Source of the DNA: Notolepis coatsorum
Lineage: Eukaryota > Chordata > Actinopteri > Aulopiformes > Paralepididae
DNA length: 64,000 bases
Direction: 5' to 3'
Assembly (NCBI GenBank): GCA_963971535.1
Contig: OZ020589.1
Coordinates: 80,247,078 to 80,311,077, forward strand
Every line of letters begins with the position of its first letter. The first letter of the stretch is position 1. A model generated the notes under the pieces. It was not told where the DNA came from and did no database searches. It was given only the letters and a program-made list of their open reading frames with translations. A program made the translations under genes and the position numbers. Below, piece by piece: positions 22,022 to 34,148 of this stretch.

Positions 22022-22856
22022 CTTGTTCCAGCTGAGCTAATTCCTTTGTGTGTTTGTTTTGTTTGATAGACGACGCATGTGTGAAGTGACGATCAAGTAG
22101 GCTACGGGTCATTCAATGGGCCAAGTTTAATACGCCCAACTCAAGCGTGGATTTCAAAATAAAAGCGCACCGATTTGCCACTTGTCTAAAGTAAATATAG
22201 GTCGGCTGTAATTAATTTTGCGTCAATTTTCATAACGCGATAATTTGCTGTGTAATTAATTAATCTAATTAACGCGATAAACTGACAGCCCTAGTTATGC
22301 GTTATCATCATATCATCATGATAAACTTCAAGCTGTCAGACACACACACACACACATGCGTCGTCTGTTTTGCCTCAATACTGTATATATAATTCTGTTT
22401 CGCCTCAATATACACAGTATACATATATATATTGATGCAAAACAGAATTATTCAGCGTTGTGTGTGCGTGCGGCCAGGAGCGAGCAACAAGATGGTATAC
22501 ATTATGGTATATGAATAGTATATTCCACTATAGCAGTATATGGTGTGCTGTACATTTGAATCTGATCTAATTTTACACACGGCCATCGCATTATAATACG
22601 CTGGACAGGTGTGTAATGTGTGTGTGGTGACGTGAAAGCGTATCTGCCATGCGAGACTAGGCGAGAGGCTCTTGTGAAATCGGCAGTGTCCGCCTTTTTA
22701 ACTCCTCCCCCGGCTTCACTCGGCTACTCTCGTCTACTAGTCGAGGCAAACCGAAATCCATCTCGAACAAGCCTAATGATTAGCAACAACAGTTTTTTGT
22801 AAGGGTCCCGCCTCCACCAATCACATGCGGCTCCTTTTGTGTGTGTGTGTGTGAGA

Positions 22857-22857
22857 G

Positions 22858-22890
<33 letters not shown>
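22857..22890 (+). repeat. (GA)n microsatellite
   Basis: GT run followed by about fifteen GA dinucleotides. Confidence 0.95.
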
Positions 22891-22891
<1 letters not shown>

Positions 22892-23441
22892 TTCTCCAAC
22901 TTGTGTGAGTTGCAGTGATCTCCTGGTTGTTCCCCACCTAGGTTATCTCTAACTATTGCGCTGCTGCAACTAGAAACACTGTCCTGGCCTGCTTCTAAGT
23001 TCAGTTGCCTGACTGCAAAAAAAGAAAAAAAAAATTGATTTTTTATTGATTTTTTTTAAATCATCTGGCAAATCATTTTTCTCTCTAAGAATTGAGATCA
23101 CGATTCTCTCACGATTCGTATTTTTTAAATAAAATCATTTAAAAAGTAAAGAAAAAAAAAATTTATAAAAAGAAATCGTCATAACTTAGAAATGAGATTG
23201 CATAGGTCTATGAATCGAGATCGCAATTTTATTTTATTTCGATTAATTGCCCAGCCCTAGTCTGTCTCAAATTACCATATTGACTCATCAGTCTAGTCTC
23301 GAGTTCATGAGATCTTCCCTCACTCAACTAAGCTGTTCTGATTTGACAGTTTTGCTGACGTGAATATAGCACTGATTTGCATAATTAACGCCCCCTCTAT
23401 GGTTGACAGCGACAGCAGAGCGAGTGGAAATATCTTCACTT

Positions 23442-23444
<3 letters not shown>

Positions 23445-23518
<74 letters not shown>
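23445..23518 (+). repeat. (GA)n microsatellite
   Basis: About 36 uninterrupted GA dinucleotides. Arg-Glu and Ser-Leu open frames crossing it are compositional. Confidence 0.97.
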
Positions 23519-23519
<1 letters not shown>

Positions 23520-23855
23520 GCATTTTACACACAACCTGACGGCACGGGGCTTCTCCCTGGTAGAGAGAGAGAGGGGCCGCGGTGCAGGAGTGTGTGAAAC
23601 ACAGGCATTTACACACCATGCGGGTGAAGCAGTGGAGAGATAACTTTATGCTCGGTGTCCCTCTCTCTCTCCCTCTACCTCCCTCCCTCTCCCCCTCTCT
23701 CTATCTCTGCCAGTCGCAGACTGTCGGTGACTCTCACTCAAAGCGCTTATGGGCGGAGCCCATCCAAAAATAGCCTGAAATCCTGAGGCTGAAAAATGAT
23801 GCTTTTGAGTACTTGATCAAAAATATAAAACAATGATTTTTTTTATACATAACAA

Positions 23856-24426
23856 CAGGGCTTGACGTTAACTTTTTGGCTCACTAGCCACTGTGGCTAG
23901 TGGTTTTCCAAAGTCACTAGCCACTCAGCATTTTCACTAGCCAAAAATCCTCGCACTCGCGCCCCCACCCAAAAAGTTATAAATATAGGTAATTTCTTCT
24001 TCACTAACCCCTGCTGGGGACAGTATCATTGTAATCTTACTGCTACACGCCAACTGTACAACTGTGCTTCTGACTGTTGAGTCCATTGTTTACTACTGCC
24101 TGCGACCAGTGACTCAGCCGCAAAAGGAGCTCCAGTTGGGGCAACGGCTGACTGGGACAAGATGGAGGGTGTAGATGTGGAAGAGTTGTGTTGAACCTAG
24201 CAATTACATTGTTGCTCCAAACGCCGTGAACATTATCATTGACACACCTATGCCTTGCCTGTGTTGAACCTAGCAATTATATTATTGCTCCAAACGCCGT
24301 GAACATTATCATTGACACACCTATGCAGGGCTTGACGTTAACTTTTTGGCGGTTTTCCAAAGTCACTAGCCACTCAGCATTTTCACTAGCCCTGGGCAGG
24401 TGGGCAGGTGTCAATGTCAAGCCCTG
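23856..24426. mobile_element. hAT-type MITE, 8-bp TSD CATAACAA
   Basis: Ends CAGGGCTTGACGTTAAC and GTCAATGTCAAGCCCTG, with CATAACAA at 23848-23855 and 24427-24434. Inside, a block starting GTTGAACCTAGCAATTA is duplicated in tandem (about 24190-24260 and 24262-24325). The left terminal text recurs at 24327, so part of the element has been duplicated internally. Confidence 0.88.
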
Positions 24427-24434
24427 CATAACAA

Positions 24435-25284
24435 ATATTATAACAAACGTTTCTGATGTGTTCCATAGACTCTCAGGAATTGTGTAAAGTTGGCCAAATA
24501 GTGCAAGGAATAGCAATGCATGTCCCCTTTAAGTAAAAGTCCAAAAGGCCAAATACTCCATTAAAAATTCCACGTAATTACATTTTTGATCAATACAATT
24601 TTGATATTGAACGTACTGAAGTATTAAAAGTAAACTGTACTCATTGCACATTATGCAACCTACACAAACAAACATCAGCGCGTACACACACAAACAAACT
24701 ATGCTTAGTCATTATTACATGGCAATCTACATTTGTGATGTGTCATGTTGCTCAAAGCTTTGTTCCTGTTAGTTGAGTGGTCCATCTGTACGTCTTTGTT
24801 TTGTTTTTACTGTATGTCTGTTTGTTGGCTCCTGTGTGTCTGCAGTATGCATTTTTATGTCCAGACTCTAGACCCCAGGATGACTAGCTCAAAGACTCCG
24901 GTTTTCAGCTAAGGGATCCTGTCTTTCAATGCTTTGGATTACTCAGTCCTTGAAGCATTGACCTCTAAAGGTTATGCTAATGTAGGCAGTGGTCCATTTA
25001 TGCTTGCTCTGAAATGTTGCTAGGCTTTTAACTTTGAAAGTGTATCCCTTTCATCAACCTTTCACACCTTTCAAATGTGTTTCTTTCAAAGTAGCTTAGT
25101 AACCACAAAGTTCAAATAAATGTGATGGAATAAAATGTTGACCAATTAAGCCTACTTTGAAATAATAGTGTATTAAAGGTAGACATTTCCCTAAAATGGA
25201 AATAGTCTAGTTAAAACACACATTTACCTCAAAACAATAGTGAAGTACAGTCCTTGTCCTTGAGTAGAAGTACTCAGTTACTTT
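24435..25284 (+). other. gab1: gab1 intron, nothing recognised
   Basis: No exon or element boundary recognised. Confidence 0.6.
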
Positions 25285-26625
25285 TATGGGTGTGAATCAC
25301 CAGTTTCATCACGATACGATACAATATCGATTCTTTGGACACCGATACAAAGTCTGCCACGATTCAGGTGCCTGCGATCGATATGAGACAATATCATATG
25401 CCCATTTAACACAATCTGTAACATTTAGATCAGCTCAAAAAAGGCAACGAAAATATCATTTGACATTTTTACTTTTGAGCTCTTCCAGACATTTAAATGA
25501 AAAACAATATTTAGATTTTAATACAAATAGACCTCCTGTTCACTGTAAAGTGCCACATTTTGATATATTGATTTTTTTTAATGTTGCATTATCATGTATA
25601 CATTTATTATGTATTATATTTGTTATGTTTAAATATCAACATTATCCTCAGTAAATACTATCAAACTCCTCTGACTTACGCTTGGGCCATAGGCGGCGGG
25701 TGGGCTTCATGTCCAGGAAGGCTGTATAGGGAACGCCCCTCGCGCGCAGCGCCAAACATTTTACCTTTTATTTCTGGTTGCACGCAAACTGTCCAGGTTC
25801 TGATTTCATATACACACACACACTACTAGGCTATACTACAGCGAGCCCCACTCATTTATATATAGTGCAAATTAAGTGTTCAAATGAAGGCATCCAATAA
25901 TATATGAACCATTGTCTTACCGTAATGCAGATAAATGCGACGTTTCGTCTTGGTGAGAAAGACCGTTGAAAACAATGTACATACAGTAGCTCTAAAAAGT
26001 TTCCACGATTTGATGAACTCAGACTCTCATCATGTCCTCTTAGAGCAAGCCCTTGTTTGCCAAGATAAAACAACATACAGCCTCAGGTGATAGCCGATAG
26101 TTATGCCTCTCCTCGCTTCTCTACAACTACAAAGCGATCGGCGGGCTGAAATTCAGAACACAGATGTTTGCTTTAAAGTTTACTCTGCCTGGCCTGCGGG
26201 ATCAGGATGATCATGTGAATGATGTGATTGGCCACATTATTTAACCTGAGCCTATGCGTGATTGGTTACTGCCTGTACCTGGTATGTTAAAAGCTGCCAC
26301 CGATTGACACCTTCGTCGCTGACACCTCGGCCAGCCGGCTGCAGCACAAGACACACACAATAGCCAGCAGCCTGCGCATATATTATATACATTTCAAGAT
26401 TCCGAGCATAATATTCTGGGTAGGCATAGCCCCCCCTAGCCTATATATACGCGCCGCCTATGGCTTGGGCGTAAATGCCTTGCCACAGGATTTTTGATAG
26501 AGTATCGATATGAACCAATCTTTTTACGTTGCATTGGATTATTAGTAATAATTATCAAATTACTATTGGATCATTGATAATTAGATCAATGTATCGATCT
26601 GGATCGATTTATCGTCCCACCCCTA
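25285..26625. mobile_element. hAT-like MITE (TAGGGGTGGGA family) with a nested MITE
   Basis: The left end TATGGGTGTGAATCACCAG and right end GTCCCACCCCTA, together with CACGATACGATA and GATCGAT-rich subterminal sequence, match the element at 37786-38515. A convincing target duplication was not seen. A younger element at 25688-26462 interrupts it. Confidence 0.7.
25688..26462. mobile_element. hAT-type MITE, 8-bp TSD GCTTGGGC
   Basis: Inverted termini CATAGGCGGCG and CGCCGCCTATG with GCTTGGGC at 25680-25687 and 26463-26470. No transposase. Inserted into the 25285-26625 element. Confidence 0.9.
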
Positions 26626-27000
26626 CTTTCCATCTCTGCTTATCTTAATAAATTCAGATTTTGGGGACGGTTTATTCCTTGTCATGGTCCCTCTCCATTG
26701 TAATGTTCAGACTGGTAGCTTCCTCATGACAGACTGAGATACACTATCAGCATATTGAGCTAATAGAGATGAAAGGCAGCGGCAGTTTAGTAGGGCTGAC
26801 CCCTATTAGTCGATTAGTCTAATCGGTCGAAAGGAGCCGTAGTCGACTGCCAACCTCTTAGTCGAATACAAAAAAATTATAATTTTTTTTATAAACACAT
26901 TTTTTTTATCATTCTTTCCAAAAGAAAAGAGGCCTAGAAGCGTGGATAACGCTAATGGCATGCATACCAGAGGCTAACTGCCTACGAAAACAGGCACAGA

Positions 27001-28243
27001 CAGGGTTAGAAATTAACATTTTTTTTCAAGGGCTTTTTTTGCCCCCCTTAATTGCTTTTCGGGGGCTTTTTTTTGTATTTCGGGGGCACAAAATTTTTAT
27101 AATGAAAATTAACATAAAGATTATAAAACATTGTTGACACTTTTTTCTACAGTCTTCGTCCCTATGTTTGATAACGTAATGTTAATGTCTCCATATATAG
27201 GGCTCTACGCTAACCTTTTTCCCAAGGAGCACATGTGCTCCTAAATGAAATGTTTATAAATAAAATCTAAATACAAATTTAGGAGCACACAGAAATTTAG
27301 GAGCACAGTGACAATTGTTCAAGTAACACACACACACGCACACGATGTGTGACATCATGGCTTGGTTTCATGTTTTGAGGTACCTTCAATTATCTGTAAA
27401 TAATACATACATACTCTATCTAAATAGATTACATATTATTGTCCCTGAGTGAGGGCAAGTTGTGTTGTTGTCTTGATATAATAACCGGTTGCCTCTGGAT
27501 CAATGAATGTCTAATATTGAATAATATTATTAGATATTTTATTTTTAACATCCCTAATTCCAACAGTCAAGAGGCTTGTTTCAAATTGATGAAAAACCCC
27601 ACACACGCAACGTTTGTGACTGAGTATAGGCTCTGGCCAGATCGATCAATGAAATACGTTGCGCGCTCAGCGCTGTGGAATGAAGGAAATGCGCATCGGG
27701 ATCGGATTTGGATGTTATTCTTTTGGAGTTGTGTTACAAATGGAATGGTCTTTCCCCGCCGAACACAAGTTACTTAACGTTACACAGCCAGGTCGCGCTA
27801 TGCAGATGCTTAGCTTGCTAACGTTAAGATAGCAGTGTAATGCTTGATGAGAGCAGAGCGCTCTCTCTGTGTTCGCAGTCTCTCAAGTGCCTGTAACACG
27901 CAGCGGGCCCCGCCTCCCTCCTCCTTGGAACAAACATTCCACCCAAAAACTGAATTTCAGTCCAGTTTCAATCTGAACTATTAACAGCGGAGCTGTTTTG
28001 TAATTCTTCACAATCACTCGTCTGTCTCGCACACTGCAAGTAAATGATTTTTCCGGTTTGCACACACACATATTATTAGGGGCAATACGAGGGAAATGCT
28101 CGCACTGTAGAGCATATATATAATTATATATATAATTAGTAAACTGTCGGGGGCTTTTTTTGCCCCCCTTAACTGATATTCGGGGGCATTTGGTCAATTT
28201 TCGAGGGCATTTTGCCCCAAGCCCCCGTTAATTTCGAACCCTG
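27001..28243. mobile_element. hAT-type element, 8-bp TSD GGCACAGA (nested)
   Basis: Ends CAGGGTTAGAAATTAAC and GTTAATTTCGAACCCTG; GGCACAGA flanks at 26993-27000 and 28244-28251. Near each end lies a GGGGGC(A/T)TTT-type motif with the string TTTTTTTGCCCCCCTTAA. No transposase recognised. A TAGGGCTCTACGCTAACC string at about 27199 may mark a further fragment inside. Confidence 0.88.
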
Positions 28244-28384
28244 GGCACAGAGGCGCTGAAAGAGGATTTCACCAATCTAATGAACACACTAGACTAGACA
28301 AATATCAAGATGTATCCATCAGTGGACCAATTGCATGCTTTTGCAGAGGACAAGAAGCCTTCAGTCGACTCCTTCAGACATTAA

Positions 28385-29333
28385 CACTTTGATCGCCGGG
28401 GTTAAATTCATAATTTACCATCCCTCGCCAGCCCTATTTAACATGGAGAAGTTCCCCTTCTTTGCAGGGCTATAACTTTTTAAATTGTATTGCTAAATTG
28501 ACATTACTATGGCCCATTCAACGTCCTATATCTATTGTTCAGGGTGTAGCAACGTTATACTTTTTCATTCACATATTCATACTAAAATACGGTCTAAAGT
28601 ATAAGTATGTTTTTATCGTTTTCTGCAGCTTTCTCCAGAACTTGATTTATAGCCCCAAATGCATTATATTGATGATGAAATACAGTTTGATAGGAATCTG
28701 TGCGAGATAAAAAATTTCAACTGGACGTGCTTCTAGGAGTTACTAAGTATGATCTGATGTTGACCGGATGGGCGGGGGTTCGTTTATAATTCCGTGGGCA
28801 ACGTTATATCATTCATCTAGTGTGGGTGATATGATCATTAGAGCAGTTAGTAAAGAACACATTGAAAAATAACGCTGGATCTTACCGTATCTTCCTCGCG
28901 CCGTTGAACGATGAGCGTGGAACTGAAATATTCCTATTATGGGATGTAGAAATATCCGATCCATTTCCAGGTTGTATAATAGTATATACGTCCAAATCAT
29001 GTTGTTTATCGAGTTATTTGCAACCGATCGACATCCAGTGTGTCAAGATGGAGTCCTGCTAACGATAGCGAGTGCCCGGACGAAATATGGGTGAGCACCA
29101 CTTCATCCGCATCACTTCCTGTTTGGGCGATCGGCTGATCGGCCACCAGATGGCGCTCTTGAACCGTTGGAGAGTTGAGAGGGGCTCACCAGTACATATA
29201 ATGTCTCCGGGGGAGAAATATGATTTCGATCACAGATTTTTGAAATATTGATATCAAAGACGCTGTCCAGCGTCTTCGGCAGAATAAGCATGGCGGGGAA
29301 AGATGCTGCCCAGCGTCTTCGGCGATTAAAGTG
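28385..29333. mobile_element. piggyBac-like MITE related to the 30802-40547 transposon
   Basis: TTAA at 28381-28384 and 29334-29337; ends CACTTTGATCGCC and GGCGATTAAAGTG. The right subterminal region (AAAGACGCTGT, CAGCGTCTTCGGC and AGCATGGCGGGG near 29257-29330) closely matches the subterminal region of the autonomous-type piggyBac at about 40470-40530. This suggests a deletion derivative or a co-mobilised family member. Confidence 0.82.
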
Positions 29334-29389
29334 TTAAGCACCCCACAGCCCTACAGTTTAGTCAACTCTTCAACCAATATATATATATA

Positions 29390-30797
29390 TATATTGAATT
29401 GAAAACCTTTATTTATCCCCAAGGGGAGATTCAGATGTCCTTTACAGCATAACAGTAATTTAAAAACGGCAATTAAAAAACAGTTTATACATAACATACA
29501 TAACATACACTTATTAGTATGTGTTAAAAACAAGATGGACAAGTACACACAGGGATAAAACTAGCTAAAATAGGAATAAAAAGAGCTAAAAAAAAAAAAA
29601 AAAAAGTGGTGAAAAAGAAACAAGTCCAATCATCAAGTCAAGTCAAGTCAAGAGTTTTAATTGTCACGGCATACAGGTATACAATGAAATGCGGGTGGTC
29701 TAGCCCGCAACGATGTGCAATACAGTGGTACATATAATAGAATCAAAGAAGAAAACAACATTGTGCAGTAACAGGTAACAGGTAACATGGAGTGACATCT
29801 CGGTATCTGTACATAGTTATTTACAGAGCATATGGGACATGCTAGTTAGCTTTGGTAGTGCAATACCTGTTCCTGTTATTCTAATTTAAAGTGTCCTTTC
29901 CTTTGGCCATAAGTGTGCGTGTGTGCGACATGAGTGTGTGCCCGCTCATGTTAAAGTGTTAAGTGGCTGCTCGTGTGTGAGCGTGCACAGTGTGCGTGTC
30001 GTGTGTGTGTTCATGTGTGCTTGTGTGTGGACAGTTCAATGTTCTGAGCACTCAATGTTCATTGTTCATGGCTCTGATGGCCTGGGGGAAGAAGCTGAGC
30101 CTAAGCCGCTCTGTCCTAGTAGCTGGGGTTCGCAGGCGTCTGCCTGACCTCAGCAGCTGAAACAGGCTGTTATTGGGGTGGTGAGGGTCTTTCATTATCC
30201 TGCAAATCATGAATGTGTTGTTAAATAATTAAATAAATTTGTTACAGTCCACAACCCATCTCCTCCAGTCCACGGCAGTTGCCCGTCCTGGCCCTGCAAA
30301 CACTATATATATAGTGTTTGTTCTAATTTTAATTATACTTATATCCACCACCAGTGAATGTAATATTTAGTCTTTTACATCATTTCAATATGGTGCCCTA
30401 CTGTCCTGTGATGCATCGTCTCCCTGAAGAGTAGAAAATATTTCCTCAGCCTTTTTCTGCCACGGTGTGCAATGCATTAGCGTAATGTGTACTAAGCTGG
30501 AAACAACATGTATCCACTATACATACAGCCTCTTCAGATAGCTGCTGATAATTCCACACTGCAGCAGTTAATTGAGTTATGAAAAGGCACTCAGATTGTA
30601 GAGATGGTAAAAATTCTGTCCACTGTCTATACAGATTACCGTGTATGTAAATTAATTTAATTGAAAACCTTTATTTATCCTCGTAGGGGGATTCAGGGGA
30701 TCTGAATCACAGCATCAACAGCAATTACATGTTCGATTCACTTCACTGCGTTTAGAACACAGTGTCGGTCAATTATTTTGCGACAATTATCCCTTAC
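29390..30797 (-). repeat. Minus-strand LINE 3'-end fragments
   Basis: Several tails of non-LTR retrotransposons lie here in antisense, for example ACCTTTATTTATCCCCAAGG at 29405 and 30667 and CAAGTCAAGTCAAGTCAAG at 29635. The part around 29480-29620 is homologous to sequence on both sides of the piggyBac insertion (30680-30797 and 40552-40610). No intact reading frame. GT-rich low complexity occurs at about 29910-30030. Confidence 0.6.
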
Positions 30798-31140
30798 TTA
30801 ACACTTTGGGTGCCGGCCAAAAATCCGGAAAATGACTGTGGGTTGCCAGGATTCCTGGACGATTCTAGCATATCTCATGATCTTAGCGGAGCTATTTCTA
30901 TATTTTATATTATAACTATGGGGAAATGGTTGGGCTCATTTGAAGACGACAAGTTGATGTACACAATGCAAAAAACCGTTTGTTTCTGCATGTCTTCGTT
31001 CGTTCACAATTACAAGTTAAAAAACGTCAACACAAGGTAAAAGTGGAGGTGAATTATTTAGAACAGAAGTTACAGGCACTTTTATGAAAGGTGTGCCGGC
31101 GGGGTGATAATAGGTACTGAACGTGTTATAAAGCAATTTA

Positions 31141-31876
31141 GACTGGGATGGATGGATGGATGGTTTGATTGATTGATTGTTTGACAGATTGTTTTATTGG
31201 TTTGATTGATAGAATGTTTTATTGTTTTGTTGATAGTTTGATTCATAGATTGATTTGTTTGATTGATTGATTACTTTGTTGGTCATTTGCTTGATAGAAT
31301 GTTTGATTGTTTTGTTGATAGTTTGATTCATAGATTGATTTGTTTGATTGATTGATTACTTTGTTGGTCATTTGATTGATAGAATGTTTGATTGTTTTGT
31401 TGATAGTTTGCTTGATAGAATGTTTGATTGTTTTGTTGATAGTTTGATTCATATATTGATTGGTTTGATTGATTGATTACTTTGTTGGTCATTTGATTGA
31501 TAGAATGTTTGATTGTTTTGTTGATAGTTTGATTCATAGATTGATTTGTTTGATTGATTGATTACTTTGTTGGTCATTTGATTGATAGAATGTTTGATTG
31601 TTTTGTTGGTAATTTGCTTGATAGAATGTTTTATTGTTTTGTTGATAGTTTGATTCATAGATTGATTGGTTTGATTGATTGATTACTTTGTTGGTCATTT
31701 GATTGATAGAATGTTTGATTGTTTTGTTGATAGTTTGATTCATAGATTGATTTGTTTGATTGATTGATTACTTTGTTGGTCATTTGCTTGATAGAATGTT
31801 TGATTGTTTTGTTGATAGTTTGATTCATAGATTGATTTGTTTGATTGATTGATTACTTTGTTGGTCATTTGATTGA
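31141..31876. repeat. GATT-rich minisatellite in the piggyBac 3' region
   Basis: Higher-order units of about 85 and 120 bp are composed of TTGATTGATAGAATGTTTGAT, TGTTTTGTTGATAGTTTGAT and GATTGATTACTTTGTTGGTCA modules. Asn/Gln/Ile-rich open frames on the minus strand are by-products. Confidence 0.93.
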
Positions 31877-32046
31877 TATGCCTGGCGCTAATGAACAAGT
31901 AAGTTTTATAACTACTGGTGTAGGTCCAGACAACATTATTATAAAATACAGAATACTTTACAATGCAAAAAACTTGAAACTTTGATGCCATGAACATTTT
32001 TATTGTAAAATATGTTCAATAAACTGGGTGACAAGTCATCAGTACC

Positions 32047-33497
32047 AACCATTGTTGCTGTGCATTATATGCTGGTAACATTCACAGTATAGGATTATGG
32101 TAATTTACCAAGACAATACCTTATAAAAAGTGAACACTGGAGGATAATCAACCATTGTTTCAGTGCATTTAGGAGTTTGTTGGTAACATTCACAGTATAG
32201 GATTATGGTAATTTACCAATACAATACCTTATAAAAAGTGAACACTGGAGGATAATCAACCATTGTTTCAGTGCATTTAGGAGTTTGTTGGTAACATTCA
32301 CAGTATAGGATTATGGTAATTTACCAAGACAATACCTTATAAAAAGTGAACACTGTGATGATAACCAACCATTGTTTCAGTGCATTTAGGAGTTTGTTGG
32401 TAACATTCACAGTATAGGATTATGGTAATTTACCAAGACAATACCTTATAAAAAGTGAACACTGGAGGATAATCAACCATTGTTTCAGTGCATTTAGGAG
32501 TTTGTTGGTAACATTCACAGTATAGGATTATGGTAATTTACCAAGACAATACCTTATAAAAAGTGAACACTGGAGGATAATCTACCATTGTTTCAGTGCA
32601 TTTAGGAGTTTGTTGGTAACATTCACAGTATAGGATTATGGTAATTTACCAATACAATACCTTATAAAAAGTGAACACTGGAGGATAATCAACCATTGTT
32701 TCAGTGCATTTAGGAGTTTGTTGGTAACATTCACAGTATAGGATTATGGTAATTTACCAAGACAATACCTTATAAAAAGTGAACACTGGCTGATGATAAC
32801 CAACCATTGTGTCAGTGCATTTAGGAGTTTGTTGGTAACATTCACAGTATAGGATTATGGTAATTTACCAAGACAATACCTTATAAAAAGTGAACACTGT
32901 GATGATAACCAACCATTGTTTCAGTGCATTTAGGAGTTTGTTGGTAACATTCACAGTATAGGATTATGGTAATTTACCAAGACAATACCTTATAAAAAGT
33001 GAACACTGGAGGATAATCAACCATTGTTTCAGTGCATTTAGGAGTTTGTTGGTAACATTCACAGTATAGGATTATGGTAATTTACCAAGACAATACCTTA
33101 TAAAAAGTGAACACTGGAGGATAATCAACCATTGTTTCAGTGCATTTAGGAGTTTGTTGGTAACATTCACAGTATAGGATTATGGTAATTTACCAATACA
33201 ATACCTTATAAAAAGTGAACACTGGAGGATAATCAACCATTGTTTCAGTGCATTTAGGAGTTTGTTGGTAACATTCACAGTATAGGATTATGGTAATTTA
33301 CCAAGACAATACCTTATAAAAAGTGAACACTGGCTGATGATAACCAACCATTGTGTCAGTGCATTTAGGAGTTTGTTGGTAACATTCACAGTATAGGATT
33401 ATGGTAATTTACCAAGACAATACCTTATAAAAAGTGAACACTGGAGGATAACTAACCATTGTTTCAGTGCATTTAGAAGTTTGCTGGTAACATTCAC
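32047..33497. repeat. 108-bp satellite, about 13 copies
   Basis: Near-identical units start about CCATTGTTTCAGTGCATTTAG and include ATTATGGTAATTTACCAAGAC and CCTTATAAAAAGTGAACACTG. Two variant junctions (GGAGGATAATC and GTGATGATAACC or GCTGATGATAACC) alternate in blocks, indicating amplification of multi-unit segments. The first and last copies are most diverged. Confidence 0.95.
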
Positions 33498-34148
33498 GTC
33501 ACATGAACTACAGGGCATATCTTACTTGGTCTCTCGCATCGATGACTGCATTGTCCATTGATAAATGGATGAAGCGCCAGATGATCTGTGGACCAAAAAA
33601 TATCCAATACATGCTTCCAAAGTATATAAATAATAGGCCAATGGACTGCATTAGAAAAGTGTGGTATGTTACCTACAGTATATACTTTTTTAAACTGGGT
33701 GACTGTCAGCAAACATTGGTTCTGTGCAAACGGTAAAAATGAGGGGGGAAAAAGATAAATAAAAAAAAAACTATATACACACACAATGCAAATTATGAAT
33801 GGAGTCGATACAGCTAGATCGCTAACATAACGTCTCATCTGCAAGTGGTCCAAACATGCCTATGCAATATCGACAACCGTGGCCCAAATACATGTGTTCA
33901 ACGCATTTGTCTTGTACAGAAAACAGTGCAACTACCCATACACTATACTATACTATACTATACTACAATATACTATACTATACTATACTACACTATACTA
34001 TACTACACTCAGCTAGCTATACTATGTACCGGTACACATGGTTCTGTCTGTATCACACAATGATGGATTATTTAGAAGTAATCTGTACTTCTGTGTGCCG
34101 GATTATTTAGAAGTAGTCTGTACTTCTGTATGACAACTAATAAAGAAA

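Larger units (their letters stand above)
17212..22293 (-). mobile_element. hAT transposon, 5.1 kb, 8-bp TSD GTTATGCG
   Basis: Termini TAGTGCGGTCAGGCGATTAA (left) and, inverted, TAGGGCTGTCAGTTTATCG (right) are bounded by GTTATGCG at 17204-17211 and 22294-22301. A minus-strand transposase gene runs from about 22021 to 19434 in at least five exons, with a BED zinc finger, hAT catalytic motifs and an hATC domain. The left third is filled by duplicated transposase tail and a 33-bp minisatellite. One frameshift breaks the gene. Left and right ends have diverged, with TAGTGCGG against TAGGGCTG. Confidence 0.92.
16879..22774. mobile_element. Outer TIR element (3-bp TSD AAT) carrying the hAT transposon
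   Basis: The left end AGGCTTGTTCGAGATGG is matched by the right end CCATCTCGAACAAGCCT. AAT is repeated at 16876-16878 and 22775-22777. The sequence outside joins to GTGTCAATGATTAGCAAC, which agrees with the partial paralogous copy at about 16661-16680 and supports the boundary. Without its hAT insert it is about 0.8 kb and has no transposase. A 3-bp duplication fits PIF/Harbinger-like elements, but the class is uncertain. Confidence 0.72.
26791..29353. mobile_element. hAT-type element, 8-bp TSD CAGTTTAG, with two nested inserts
   Basis: Starts TAGGGCTGACCCCTATTAG and ends CACAGCCCTA, with CAGTTTAG at 26783-26790 and 29354-29361. Subterminal GTCGATTAGTC and GTCGACTCC motifs lie at both sides. 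Removing the two inserts (27001-28243 and 28385-29333) leaves an element of only about 370 bp. Confidence 0.87.

Noticed and set aside
32047-33497. CRISPR-like array
   Set aside because: Units are contiguous with no unique spacers and the DNA is clearly eukaryotic; the same applies to the 51837-56450 and 43421-43800 arrays.
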